Below, piece after piece: positions 8,164 through 15,440 of a stretch of 33,099 nucleotides of DNA. The notes under the pieces were generated by a model. It did not search any database and had not been told where the DNA came from. It worked only from the letters and a program-made list of their open reading frames with translations. The stretch's first letter is position 1. Every line of letters starts with the position of its first letter. This stretch comes from Desulfobacterales bacterium (GTDB taxonomy: Bacteria > Desulfobacterota > Desulfobacteria > Desulfobacterales > UBA2174_A). The translations under genes were made by a program, and so were the position numbers. The stretch spans positions 1 through 33,099 of the forward strand of contig JALOPD010000010.1 in NCBI GenBank assembly GCA_025454075.1. The letters are read 5' to 3'.

Positions 8164-9657
8164 TCACCCGTTTTTTACCCGCGCGAAAAGCCGCGCAATC
8201 TCATCCACTTCAAACCGGGGCCACCGCGCGGGGCGGCCGCCCCTGAACCCCCGAACGCCGACTCCTTTTTCCGCGACCTCGCCGATCGACGCGACCTGAA
8301 CCCCCGACCGGCGCAGGCACGCCTCGAGCCGGTCGGCGTGCTTCGGCCGGCAGCAGATCAGCAGGCTGCCGGAGCCGATCAGCCCGAGCGGATGCAGGCC
8401 CAAAAGGCGGCAGATCCTGCGGGTTTCCGGGAAAACCGGGATGCGGTCCAGGTCCACCCGCAGCCGGCAGCCGCCGGCGGCGCTGAGCTCCTCCAGGGCC
8501 GTGGCGACGCCGCCTTCCGTGACGTCGTGCATGGCGCTGGTGCCCGGGCACCGCGCCGCCTGCCGGGCTTCAGGGATAATGCTGATCCGGTCCAGGAAGG
8601 CCCGGCAGGACCGGATCGTCTCCGCGCGCATGCCGAGCGCCAGCAGGCGCGAGCCGAGCTCCCGGGCGACGATGGCTGTGCCTTCGACGGCCGCGGCCTT
8701 GGTGAGAAACACCCGGTCGCCGGGCCGCATGCGCCGCTTGTCGATCAGATCGCGCTTGCGGACGCTGCCGGCCATCATCCCGCAAACCACCGGCCGCGTG
8801 ACCGCATCGGTGATCTCGGTATGCCCGCCGCACAGCGTGATGCCCCATTTGCGGCAGAATTCCCTCAAGTCGCAAACAACGCTCCAAATGCCGGACGGCG
8901 TGCTGCCGACCGGGAACAAAAGGGTCGTCAGCAGCCAGCGGGGGCGGGCGCCGGCGGTGGCAATGTCGTTGGCATTGACCAGCACTGCGTACTGCCCGAT
9001 CGCATCGGTGGCGAAGGTGATCGGGTCCGACTTCAGGACCAGGACCTCCTCTCGGGCCACGTCCACGGCGGCGATGTCCTCGCCCACGCCCGGGGGGATC
9101 AGAAGCGCCGGGTCCTCGAAAGAGAACTCGCCCAGAAACTCCCTCAACAGATCATTGGGCAGCTTGCCGGCCGGCAGCGGGGCGCCCATGCGGATCAGCC
9201 GGTTGAGCTGATCGAGGTCGCTGACCCGATGATCGGTCAACGACCCGGACGCCGGCGTGCCGGCGGTGCACCACTCGACGGCAACGCTCCCGGCCTCTTT
9301 TGCGAGCGCGAGCACGTCGCGGTCGCCGGATACCACCATGAACCGCTGCGGGGCCGCTCGCATGCTTCCGGCGGCCGTTTGAAAAGGGTTGCGCCTCCGG
9401 CCGCCCGAACGAGTCGAGCCTATCGATACGCAAGGGCGGATGTCTGCCGGCCGCATCTGAAACGCCTCTTGCATGAAATTGAGTGCGGCCTTTTTGGCGT
9501 GCCGGCCGGCGACCCCCACGCCAAGGCCCCTGGCCCTCAGGGTCGCGACCATGCGCTTCGTCGCCGCACGCGGCACCCACCGGCCGTCCGCCACGGCGGC
9601 CAGAGGCCCTTCCGGGTCGAACAGAACCGCGGTGATGTGAAACGGCTTGTGGATCAT
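8164..9657 (-). CDS. HAD-like domain fused to AIR synthase/HypE-related protein
   Basis: A 497-residue protein. Residues ~1-150 resemble a HAD domain: AVLFDPEGPL occupies the place of the DxDGT motif, with Asp14 kept and the second Asp replaced by Glu16, and FMVVSGDRDVLALAKEAG resembles the GDxxxD motif IV. From ~170 on it is a PurM/HypE-like two-domain ATP enzyme. LKSDPITFATDAIGQYAVLVNANDIA and CGGHTEIT mark the AIRS N-domain, and MHDVTEGGVATALEEL with GSGSLLI marks the AIRS C-domain. It is not true HypE, because the C-terminal cysteine that accepts the carbamoyl group is missing (it ends RVKNG). The frame stays open upstream to 9924, through a palindromic element; I chose the ATG at 9657, where the domain begins. 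The substrate is unknown. Confidence 0.8.
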   Translation of the reverse strand: MIHKPFHITAVLFDPEGPLAAVADGRWVPRAATKRMVATLRARGLGVGVAGRHAKKAALNFMQEAFQMRPADIRPCVSIGSTRSGGRRRNPFQTAAGSMRAAPQRFMVVSGDRDVLALAKEAGSVAVEWCTAGTPASGSLTDHRVSDLDQLNRLIRMGAPLPAGKLPNDLLREFLGEFSFEDPALLIPPGVGEDIAAVDVAREEVLVLKSDPITFATDAIGQYAVLVNANDIATAGARPRWLLTTLLFPVGSTPSGIWSVVCDLREFCRKWGITLCGGHTEITDAVTRPVVCGMMAGSVRKRDLIDKRRMRPGDRVFLTKAAAVEGTAIVARELGSRLLALGMRAETIRSCRAFLDRISIIPEARQAARCPGTSAMHDVTEGGVATALEELSAAGGCRLRVDLDRIPVFPETRRICRLLGLHPLGLIGSGSLLICCRPKHADRLEACLRRSGVQVASIGEVAEKGVGVRGFRGGRPARWPRFEVDEIARLFARVKNG

Positions 9658-9661
9658 CTCG

Positions 9662-9928
9662 GATATTGCTCCGGCAAGTGATAGGGCTGATGCCGGCAAC
9701 TCGCGCAGAGGCGGAGCGGGGTGCACCGGTTGCCGGAGGAATAACGAAAAACGTTGATGGCAGATTCCGACGGGGCTGTCAATCCTGCCTGCCATCGGTT
9801 CCACGAGACGGCTGGGGGGCGTGGCCGCGTCGCCTGAAAAATGGGTTGCGGCGCGCTGCGGCGGGCACCCCGCTCCGTCTTTGCGTGATATGAGGCAATT
9901 CGACATATTCACTTGCCGGAGCAATATC
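9662..9928. repeat. 267-bp structured palindromic element (MITE-like or RNA leader)
   Basis: Perfect 20-bp inverted repeats bound the element: 9662-9681 and 9909-9928. Inside them a second pair, 9704-9724 and 9865-9885, matches over 21 bp with two G-T wobbles. Further in are GATGGCAG (9756-9763) with CTGCCATC (9789-9796), and CCACG (9801-9805) with CGTGG (9820-9824). A third copy of the TTGCCGGAG core lies at 9730-9738. Its left end is 4 bp upstream of the HAD/AIRS start codon, and the only Shine-Dalgarno of that gene (GGAG, 9669-9672 minus) lies in the closing stem. With its flanks it fills the whole 340-bp region between two divergent genes. No target duplication or known RNA family was recognised. 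Confidence 0.7.
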
Positions 9929-9933
9929 GTACT

Positions 9934-9962
9934 TTGACAAGTTCAAATTTCACCTTTATACA
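9934..9962 (+). promoter_or_regulatory. Promoter of the B12-type radical SAM gene
   Basis: A perfect -35 TTGACA (9934-9939), a 17-bp spacer and TATACA (9957-9962). The start codon at 9998 leaves a leader of about 28 nt, which lacks a clear Shine-Dalgarno. The promoter begins 5 bp after the palindromic element. Confidence 0.6.
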
Positions 9963-9997
9963 GCAGAATCATCCGAGCCTTTTCGCCTCTTTTTTTC

Positions 9998-11677
9998 ATG
10001 AAAATTCTTCTCATCTACCCGTACTTCCTCGACCCCCGGCTGAACGCCGAAGACATCCGGTCTGCACCCATGGGCATCTACCACGTGGCGGCCGTGCTGA
10101 AGGAGCGCGGCCACGAGGTCGAGGTCCTGAACTGGCACGACCGCGCGATCGCCTCGGGGACCATTGAAGCCGTGCTGCGGGAGAAATCGCCCGAGGTCAT
10201 CGGCTTTTCAATCCTGCACGCCAACCGCTGGGGCGGGATCGAGATTGCGCGCGCGGCCAAGCGCATCGACCCCGGCGTCACCGTCGTTTTCGGCGGCGTG
10301 GGGGCCACCCATCTCTGGGAGCACTTCCTGAAGCACTTTCCGGAGATCGATTTCATCGTTACGGGTGAAGGCGAAGGCCCTTTTTCGAGGCTGGTCACGG
10401 CGCTTGAAAACAAAGCGCCGGTCGAAATGGAAGGCATCCCCGGCCTGGCGTTTCGCAAGAACGGCCGGCCATTCAGGACCGCGCCGGCCGAAGCGGCGTG
10501 CGACCTCGATGCGCTGCCCATGCCGGGCCGGCACTTCGACCTGGCGCATGTGGCGCTGACCCGCGGCTGCGTGTCGAACTGCGCCTTCTGCGGGTCGCCG
10601 GCATTCTGGGGCCGCCGGGTCCGCTCCCACTCGGCCGCCACCTTCGTCGAGCACCTGGCGCTGCTGCGGAGCCGGGGCCGACGGTTCTTCTACGTGAGCG
10701 ACGACACCTTCACGTTGGACCGGCGCCGGGTGGTTGATGTCTGCCGCCGGATCGTCCAGCGGCGGCTCGATATCAACTGGGCTGCGATTTCACGGGTGGA
10801 CGCGGTGGACGATGAAGTGCTGGCGTGGATGCGCCGGGCGGGCTGCATCCAGATCAGCTACGGGGTGGAAAGCGGCTCGGCGGCGATCCGGCGGCGGTTG
10901 AACAAGCGGATCAGCGCGCCTCAGGTGCGGCGGGCCTTCGAACTGACCCAGCGCTACGGCATCATGGCACGGGCCTATTTCATCTACGGCTGCCCGGGGG
11001 AGAGCCGGGAGACCATCCGGGAGACCATCGACCTGATGCAGGCCATCCGGCCGCTCGGGGCCGTCTTCTACATCCTGGACCTCTTCCCCGGCACCGCCCT
11101 GTACGCCGACATGCAGCGGCGGATGAAAGTGACCGACGACATCTGGCTCCAGCGCGTCGAGGACATCATGTACTTCGAGACCGACCCGGCGCTCTCCGCG
11201 GAGCAGGTCCTCGAGTTCGGCCGAATGTTGCGGGAGGCGTTCTACGCCGGCCTGCCCGGCTTTGTCCAGGCCCTATCGCCGATCGACGACCCGGAATTCC
11301 GCCCGCTGCACGCCGACTTCTTCTCGCGGCTGGCCATGACCTTCGACCAGGGCGACTACGCCCGCGTCGCGGCCATACCGGACAAGCCGGCGCTGGCGGA
11401 AACCCTTTACCGCCGGGCGCTCGGCTACCACCCCGACGCGCGGGCCTATCTCGGCCTCGGCATCCTGTACCAGAAAGCCGGCCGCCACCAGGACTCCGCG
11501 GACGTTCTGACCTCGGGTTTGTCGCATTTTCCCGGCGATGAGCAACTGCAAGTGTGCATGGGTGTGAGCCTCATGAACCTGGGCCGGTTCCAAGAAGCGC
11601 TGGCGCTGCTGGATCGCTGCCCGGGCCATCCCCAGGCCATGGAGATGGCGGCGGCCTGCCGGCGGGCGTTGAAGTGA
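9998..11677 (+). CDS. Radical SAM protein with N-terminal B12-binding domain and C-terminal TPR-like region
   Basis: A 559-residue class-B-like radical SAM enzyme. Residues 1-~135 are a Rossmann-like cobalamin-binding domain (MKILLIYPYF, SPEVIGFSIL, VTVVFGGVGATHL) without the usual DxHxxG motif, as in most of the B12-radical SAM family. The [4Fe-4S] motif is RGCVSNCAFC, with Cys191, Cys195 and Cys198. The barrel continues through GVESGSAAIRRRLNKRI and GCPGESRETIRETI to about 380. From about 470 there are TPR-like helices (ALGYHPDARAYLGLGILYQKAG, MGVSLMNLGRFQEALALL). The family does methylations and C-C rearrangements on many substrates; nothing here reveals which. It is divergent from the HAD/AIRS gene and converges on the next gene with an 11-bp gap. 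Confidence 0.92.
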   Translation: MKILLIYPYFLDPRLNAEDIRSAPMGIYHVAAVLKERGHEVEVLNWHDRAIASGTIEAVLREKSPEVIGFSILHANRWGGIEIARAAKRIDPGVTVVFGGVGATHLWEHFLKHFPEIDFIVTGEGEGPFSRLVTALENKAPVEMEGIPGLAFRKNGRPFRTAPAEAACDLDALPMPGRHFDLAHVALTRGCVSNCAFCGSPAFWGRRVRSHSAATFVEHLALLRSRGRRFFYVSDDTFTLDRRRVVDVCRRIVQRRLDINWAAISRVDAVDDEVLAWMRRAGCIQISYGVESGSAAIRRRLNKRISAPQVRRAFELTQRYGIMARAYFIYGCPGESRETIRETIDLMQAIRPLGAVFYILDLFPGTALYADMQRRMKVTDDIWLQRVEDIMYFETDPALSAEQVLEFGRMLREAFYAGLPGFVQALSPIDDPEFRPLHADFFSRLAMTFDQGDYARVAAIPDKPALAETLYRRALGYHPDARAYLGLGILYQKAGRHQDSADVLTSGLSHFPGDEQLQVCMGVSLMNLGRFQEALALLDRCPGHPQAMEMAAACRRALK

Positions 11678-11688
11678 GATCCGTCGCC

Positions 11689-12477
11689 CTACCATGGCCA
11701 CAAGCCTTCCAGACACTCGAGGCTCGCCCACACGTCGGCGGGGCGGTGGACCTCCATGGTCATGACGGGCGGGGCGGTGCGTTGGTCCTTGAGATAGGCG
11801 AAAAGTCGGCGAAAATCGACCCGGCCGCGGCCCATGGGAAGGTGGTCGTCCTTTTGCCCCAGGTTGTCGTGCAGGTGCAACTGGCCGATGAAGGGGCCCA
11901 GAACCTCCAGCCACTCGTCCAGCGGTGCGCGCCCGAAGGCCGTCAGATGGCCGCAGTCGAGGCAAAGCCCCGCGCCCGCGGGACGCAGCCGCGCGAACAA
12001 CTCGAGCATTTCGCCGGGCCCGTGCTCATACACATTTTCGAGCATCAACTGCGACCCTTCACGATTCAGGCGTCCGGCCACCCAGGCCCAGAACTCGACG
12101 CTGTGTTCCATCCAGGTTTCCCGGAAGTACTCGTAGCGCTGCCAGTCGTAGCCGGCGTGGGCCACGACGGTGCGCGGCGTGAACAGCGGAACCAGACCCA
12201 GAATCTCCTCGAAGCGCCTGCGCGTCACGGCGCGTATGGCCGGGTCGGTCGATCCGGCCGACAGGTCGACGAACGGGGCATGAAGCGTGACGGTGAGATC
12301 GTGCTGCCTGAGGGTGCCGGCGACTCGGGCGAACTCCTCCTCGGAAAAACGTTCCAGCGCCGCGGCATCGACGGCGATCTCCGGGTTGAGGGCATGGCGG
12401 GTAAAGTGCTCGATCTCGCCGCTCCAAAGGGCGGTGAACGTGGTATGGACCTGGACGCGCCGCCTGAGGTCGCTCAT
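11689..12477 (-). CDS. Sugar phosphate isomerase/epimerase-like TIM barrel protein (AP endonuclease family 2 fold)
   Basis: A 262-residue xylose-isomerase-like barrel. Likely metal ligands appear in order along the chain: the histidines in VTLHAPF and VVAHAGYDW, the glutamate in LMLENVYEH, LCLDCGH, LHLHDN and the late glutamate in TMEVH. This is the usual set for endonuclease IV/hexulose-isomerase-type enzymes. The family includes sugar isomerases, epimerases and endonuclease IV; the DNA-binding loops of endonuclease IV are not evident, so a small-molecule isomerase is more likely. The reading frame extends to 12555, but the ATG at 12477 (preceded by GAGG) begins the conserved region and lies outside the divergent promoter at 12501-12530. 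The substrate is unknown. Confidence 0.85.
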   Translation of the reverse strand: MSDLRRRVQVHTTFTALWSGEIEHFTRHALNPEIAVDAAALERFSEEEFARVAGTLRQHDLTVTLHAPFVDLSAGSTDPAIRAVTRRRFEEILGLVPLFTPRTVVAHAGYDWQRYEYFRETWMEHSVEFWAWVAGRLNREGSQLMLENVYEHGPGEMLELFARLRPAGAGLCLDCGHLTAFGRAPLDEWLEVLGPFIGQLHLHDNLGQKDDHLPMGRGRVDFRRLFAYLKDQRTAPPVMTMEVHRPADVWASLECLEGLWPW

Positions 12478-12500
12478 GAAGGCCTCGCCGCTCGTATGGT

Positions 12501-12530
12501 TTGACTGCGAAAGACACCCCAGCTTATACT
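12501..12530 (+). promoter_or_regulatory. Putative promoter of the glycerophosphodiesterase-like gene
   Basis: TTGACT (12501-12506), an 18-bp spacer and TATACT (12525-12530, five of six to consensus). The leader to the ATG at 12606 is about 70 nt and contains CCGG-flanked hairpin potential. Confidence 0.45.
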
Positions 12531-12605
12531 CCGGTTGAAGCTTTTCCGGAACCAAAACCTTGAAGCAGCGCCGATACGGATGCGCAAGTGAACGGAGCCG
12601 CCCGC

Positions 12606-13454
12606 ATGCGTCTCTTCGAACGGGTCGAAAACCTTCTGCTGGCAGCCATCGACGGGATGTATGCCCTTCTGCCCCAGCCGCACCCGGGCGTGGAACGGCT
12701 TCGGGGCTGCCAAATCATTTCCCATCGCGGCGAGCACGACAACCGCCGGGTTTTCGAAAACACCCTGGCCGCTTTCGATGCGGCGGTCGCGCAGGGCGTC
12801 TGGGGCATCGAGTTCGACCTGCGCTGGACCCGGGACCTGGAGCCGGTGGTGGTCCATGACCCCGACCTGCGGCGGGTGTTCGGCCGGAACCTGCGGGTTG
12901 GCGACGTTGCGCTGCCGTGTTTGAGGAAAGAAGGCCCCCAGGTGCCGACGCTCGCCGAGGTGGTCGGCCGCTACGGCGGGAAGGTCCACCTGATGATGGA
13001 GATAAAAGCCGAGCCCTATCCGGACCGGGACCGCCGGAACCGGCTTCTGGGAGATCTCTTCGCGGCGCTGAAACCCGGCCGGGATTTTCACCTGCTGTCC
13101 CTCGACCCCGAGATGTTTCGGCCGATCGACTTTGCGCCGCCGGCGGCGTTCGTCCCGGTGGCGCGTCTGAACTTCGCTCGCCTCAGCCGGCTGTCCTTGC
13201 AGAAAGGCTACGGCGGGGTTGCCGGCCACTACGCACTGGTGGGGGATCGCGCCATACGGCGCCTTCACGCGGCGGGGCAGAAGGTGGGAACGGGGTATCC
13301 CCGGGCCCGGAACTGCCTTTTCAGGGAGACCCGCCGCGGGGTGGATTGGATCTTCTGCAACCATGCCGGCGAAGCCCTCCGGCTTATACGCCGGCTTCAG
13401 GCACCCGCCGGCACATCCGGAGGCCGGCCCTTTTGCGGGTCTTCGACGAAATAA
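12606..13454 (+). CDS. Glycerophosphodiester phosphodiesterase family protein
   Basis: A 282-residue GDPD-family TIM barrel, predicted to hydrolyse glycerophosphodiesters from phospholipid turnover to glycerol-3-phosphate and an alcohol. The active-site set is present: SHRG (His40, Arg41), ENT (51-53), IEFDLRWT (Glu69, Asp71), VVVHDP (His84) and MEIK further on. There is no clear signal peptide; the first ~25 residues (LFERVENLLLAAIDGMYALL) are moderately hydrophobic and could be a membrane-associated helix, so the location is uncertain. A GTG six codons upstream (12588) is possible; I prefer the ATG at 12606, with GGAG 9 bases before it. Its last 58 bp overlap the 3' end of the convergent transporter gene. 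Confidence 0.88.
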   Translation: MRLFERVENLLLAAIDGMYALLPQPHPGVERLRGCQIISHRGEHDNRRVFENTLAAFDAAVAQGVWGIEFDLRWTRDLEPVVVHDPDLRRVFGRNLRVGDVALPCLRKEGPQVPTLAEVVGRYGGKVHLMMEIKAEPYPDRDRRNRLLGDLFAALKPGRDFHLLSLDPEMFRPIDFAPPAAFVPVARLNFARLSRLSLQKGYGGVAGHYALVGDRAIRRLHAAGQKVGTGYPRARNCLFRETRRGVDWIFCNHAGEALRLIRRLQAPAGTSGGRPFCGSSTK

Positions 13455-14734
13455 AGCAGCACCGCGCCCACTATAAACAGAATCAGGATCGAGGCGATGC
13501 TCCAGCGCGAGGCCATGTGGCCGATCCGGGCCAGCTCTTCGGCGGTCGGAGCGGCCGGCATCAGGGCCCGGCGCACCGCCAGGCCGACGCCCCCCATGAG
13601 CGCCGGTCCGACGATCGAGGCGAACTTGCCCAGCATGTTGTAGAAGCCGAAGAACTCGGCCGGCTGGTCGGCCGGGATCAGCCGGGAGTAGTAGGAGCGG
13701 CTGAGCGCCTGAATCCCTCCTTGCACCAGCCCGATGAGAACGGCCATGACGTAGAACTCCAGACGGTTCGTCATCGTCGCGCCCCAGACCGTCACCCCCA
13801 TGTAGATCCCGATGCCGAGAAAGATCGCCCTGCGCGCGCCCCAGGCGCGGCCGAGCCTGCCGAAAACGAGGGCGGCCGGGAACCCCACGAACTGGACGAC
13901 CAGCAGGGCGGCGATGAGGTCCGTGGACGCGAACCCCAGCGACAGGCCGTAGTCCACGGCCATGCGGATGATGGTGTCGACGCCGTCGATGTAGCACCAG
14001 TAGGCCAGCAGGAAAATAAGAACCGGTCGGTACCGGCGGATTTTCCTGAAGGTGGCCGCCACCTGCTTGAAACCTTCCGACAGCGTGTTCCGGCCCCCAA
14101 GAGCGGCCGGCCTGGCCGTCTGCTCGGGGACCCATGCGATCGTAAAGACCGTGAACCCCCCCCACCACACCGCCACCGAAACAAACGAGGTCCGCACGGC
14201 CGACGAGGCGTCCGGCAACCCGAAGGTGTGCGGCGTCAGGGTCATCGCGACGTTCAGGAGAAACAGCAGTCCGCCGCCCAGGTACCCCAGGGCGTAGCCC
14301 AGGCTGGACACGGTGTCGACGCGCTCCGGCGGGGCCACGGAGGGCAGGAGGGCGTCGTAGAACACGTTGGCCCCCGAAAACCCGATGACCCCCAGGGCGT
14401 AACAGAGGATGGCCGAAGCCCACCGGCCCTGGCCGATCAGATAGAGGGCCGCGGTGGAAAGAGCGCCCAGGTAGGCAAAAAATATCAAAAACCGTTTCTT
14501 TGCGGAGGCGATATCGGCCATGGCGCCCAAGACCGGTGCCAGCAGCGCCATCACCAGCCCCGCGATCGAGTTCCCGAACCCGAGCTGGGCCGTGCTCAGG
14601 TTCACGTCCGCGCCGTGGCTCCAGTATTGCTTGAAGAAGACGGGGAAGAAGCCGGCCATGACGGTGGTGGCAAAGGCCGAGTTGGCCCAGTCGTAAAGCG
14701 CCCAGCCCCACACGGCTTTCCGGTCTTTCGTCAC
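13397..14734 (-). CDS. MFS transporter, UMF1 family (Atg22-like)
   Basis: A 445-residue polytopic inner-membrane protein with about 12 hydrophobic segments. The N-terminal WGWALYDWANSAFATTV is the hallmark of the UMF1 family, which is related to yeast Atg22. GLVQGGIQALSRSYYSRLIP and EFFGFYNMLGKFASIVGP are also family blocks. The substrate is generally unknown for bacterial members; export of amino acids is suggested only for Atg22. The start is GTG at 14734 with AAGGGG upstream. The SagB-type gene ends 76 bp upstream of this start on the same strand, across a region that includes a heptanucleotide repeat. The 3' end overlaps the convergent GDPD gene by 58 bp. Confidence 0.92.
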   Translation of the reverse strand: MTKDRKAVWGWALYDWANSAFATTVMAGFFPVFFKQYWSHGADVNLSTAQLGFGNSIAGLVMALLAPVLGAMADIASAKKRFLIFFAYLGALSTAALYLIGQGRWASAILCYALGVIGFSGANVFYDALLPSVAPPERVDTVSSLGYALGYLGGGLLFLLNVAMTLTPHTFGLPDASSAVRTSFVSVAVWWGGFTVFTIAWVPEQTARPAALGGRNTLSEGFKQVAATFRKIRRYRPVLIFLLAYWCYIDGVDTIIRMAVDYGLSLGFASTDLIAALLVVQFVGFPAALVFGRLGRAWGARRAIFLGIGIYMGVTVWGATMTNRLEFYVMAVLIGLVQGGIQALSRSYYSRLIPADQPAEFFGFYNMLGKFASIVGPALMGGVGLAVRRALMPAAPTAEELARIGHMASRWSIASILILFIVGAVLLYFVEDPQKGRPPDVPAGA

Positions 14735-14779
14735 CGTATCACGGCCCCTTCCAACAGCTGATCCGCCTCGCGACGTCCC

Positions 14780-14807
14780 CTGCTCGGAACTCGTTGCTCG
14801 TTACTCG
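14780..14807. repeat. Heptanucleotide degenerate tandem repeat (NNNCTCG x4)
   Basis: Four 7-mers in phase: CTGCTCG, GAACTCG, TTGCTCG, TTACTCG. The array stops 3 bp before the stop codon of the SagB-type gene. Together with the 9-bp array at 6699-6798 it shows that short-period degenerate repeats recur in gene gaps here. Confidence 0.6.
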
Positions 14808-14810
14808 TTT

Positions 14811-15413
14811 CTACCGCCCCACCGGCACCAGGTACAGCGGCGTTTCATCTGCGGGCAGGGCGGCGGACTGCTTGACCTCGTCGTCGTGGAAGGCGCCGAT
14901 CACCACCGATTTCAGGTCAAGGGCCGCCGCCTGCAAGCTCAGGTTTTGGGCGGCATGACCGGCCTCCATGTCCACGTAGCGCACGCCGCGGCTGCCGTAG
15001 GTGGCGGTCGTGCGGCCGTAGACCGCCGTGAACAGAAGCGTCACCGGCGCCCGCTCGACCGGCCGCTGGCTGAGGGCCGCCCGGTAGAGCTCCGGCCGCA
15101 GGTCGCGGGCGGACCTGAATTCCAGCGCGTGCTCCAGGCAGCGGTAGCGGTAAAAGCCGGCCGGCAGCCCGACCACGTGGCCGACGGCGGCGTACAGCTC
15201 GAGCGGGTAGAGGGCCCCTGCGGAGGGAGCGGTGCGGTAGCCCTGGGAATGCGTGACCCCCTGGGCCGCCCAGAGCAGCTGGGTGAGGTCGTCCACGGTG
15301 AGCGCATCGCGGGAATAGGTGCGCATCGAGCGCCGCGACAGCAGGGCCTGCTCCAGCGGCACCTGGCCGCTCAGGCAGGGCTGGGGCAGCTTGACGAATT
15401 GCGGTGCCGGCAT
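14811..15413 (-). CDS. SagB/ThcOx family oxidoreductase (nitroreductase-like, FMN-dependent)
   Basis: A 200-residue flavoprotein of the SagB-type dehydrogenase family, built on the nitroreductase fold. Visible hallmarks are SRRSMRTYSRDALTVDDLTQLLWAAQG at the N-terminus (FMN-binding Arg-Arg-Ser region), RTAPSAGALYPLELY, and the later EAGHAAQNLSLQAAALDL with VVIGAFHDDEV. SagB proteins in peptide biosynthesis oxidise azolines to azoles, but no SagC/SagD (YcaO) or precursor peptide lies nearby, so a stand-alone oxidoreductase role is more likely. It follows the giant activase gene on the same strand with a 27-bp gap and may be co-transcribed with it. Confidence 0.9.
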   Translation of the reverse strand: MPAPQFVKLPQPCLSGQVPLEQALLSRRSMRTYSRDALTVDDLTQLLWAAQGVTHSQGYRTAPSAGALYPLELYAAVGHVVGLPAGFYRYRCLEHALEFRSARDLRPELYRAALSQRPVERAPVTLLFTAVYGRTTATYGSRGVRYVDMEAGHAAQNLSLQAAALDLKSVVIGAFHDDEVKQSAALPADETPLYLVPVGR

Positions 15414-15440
15414 GGGTCGGGGGCCCTCGTCGATGTCGTC

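Noticed and set aside
9658..9924. N-terminal extension of the HAD/AIRS protein through the palindromic element
   Set aside because: The frame is open, but the translated sequence is low in conserved character and lies exactly in the inverted-repeat structure; the domain starts at the ATG at 9657.
9662..9928. Cobalamin, Moco or c-di-GMP riboswitch at the palindromic element
   Set aside because: I compared the conserved cores on both strands and found only short chance matches such as CACGCAAAG.
13397..13454. 58-bp convergent overlap of the GDPD and UMF1 genes as a frameshift artefact
   Set aside because: Both C-termini look natural in length and neither frame shows a break; overlapping 3' ends are common in compact genomes.
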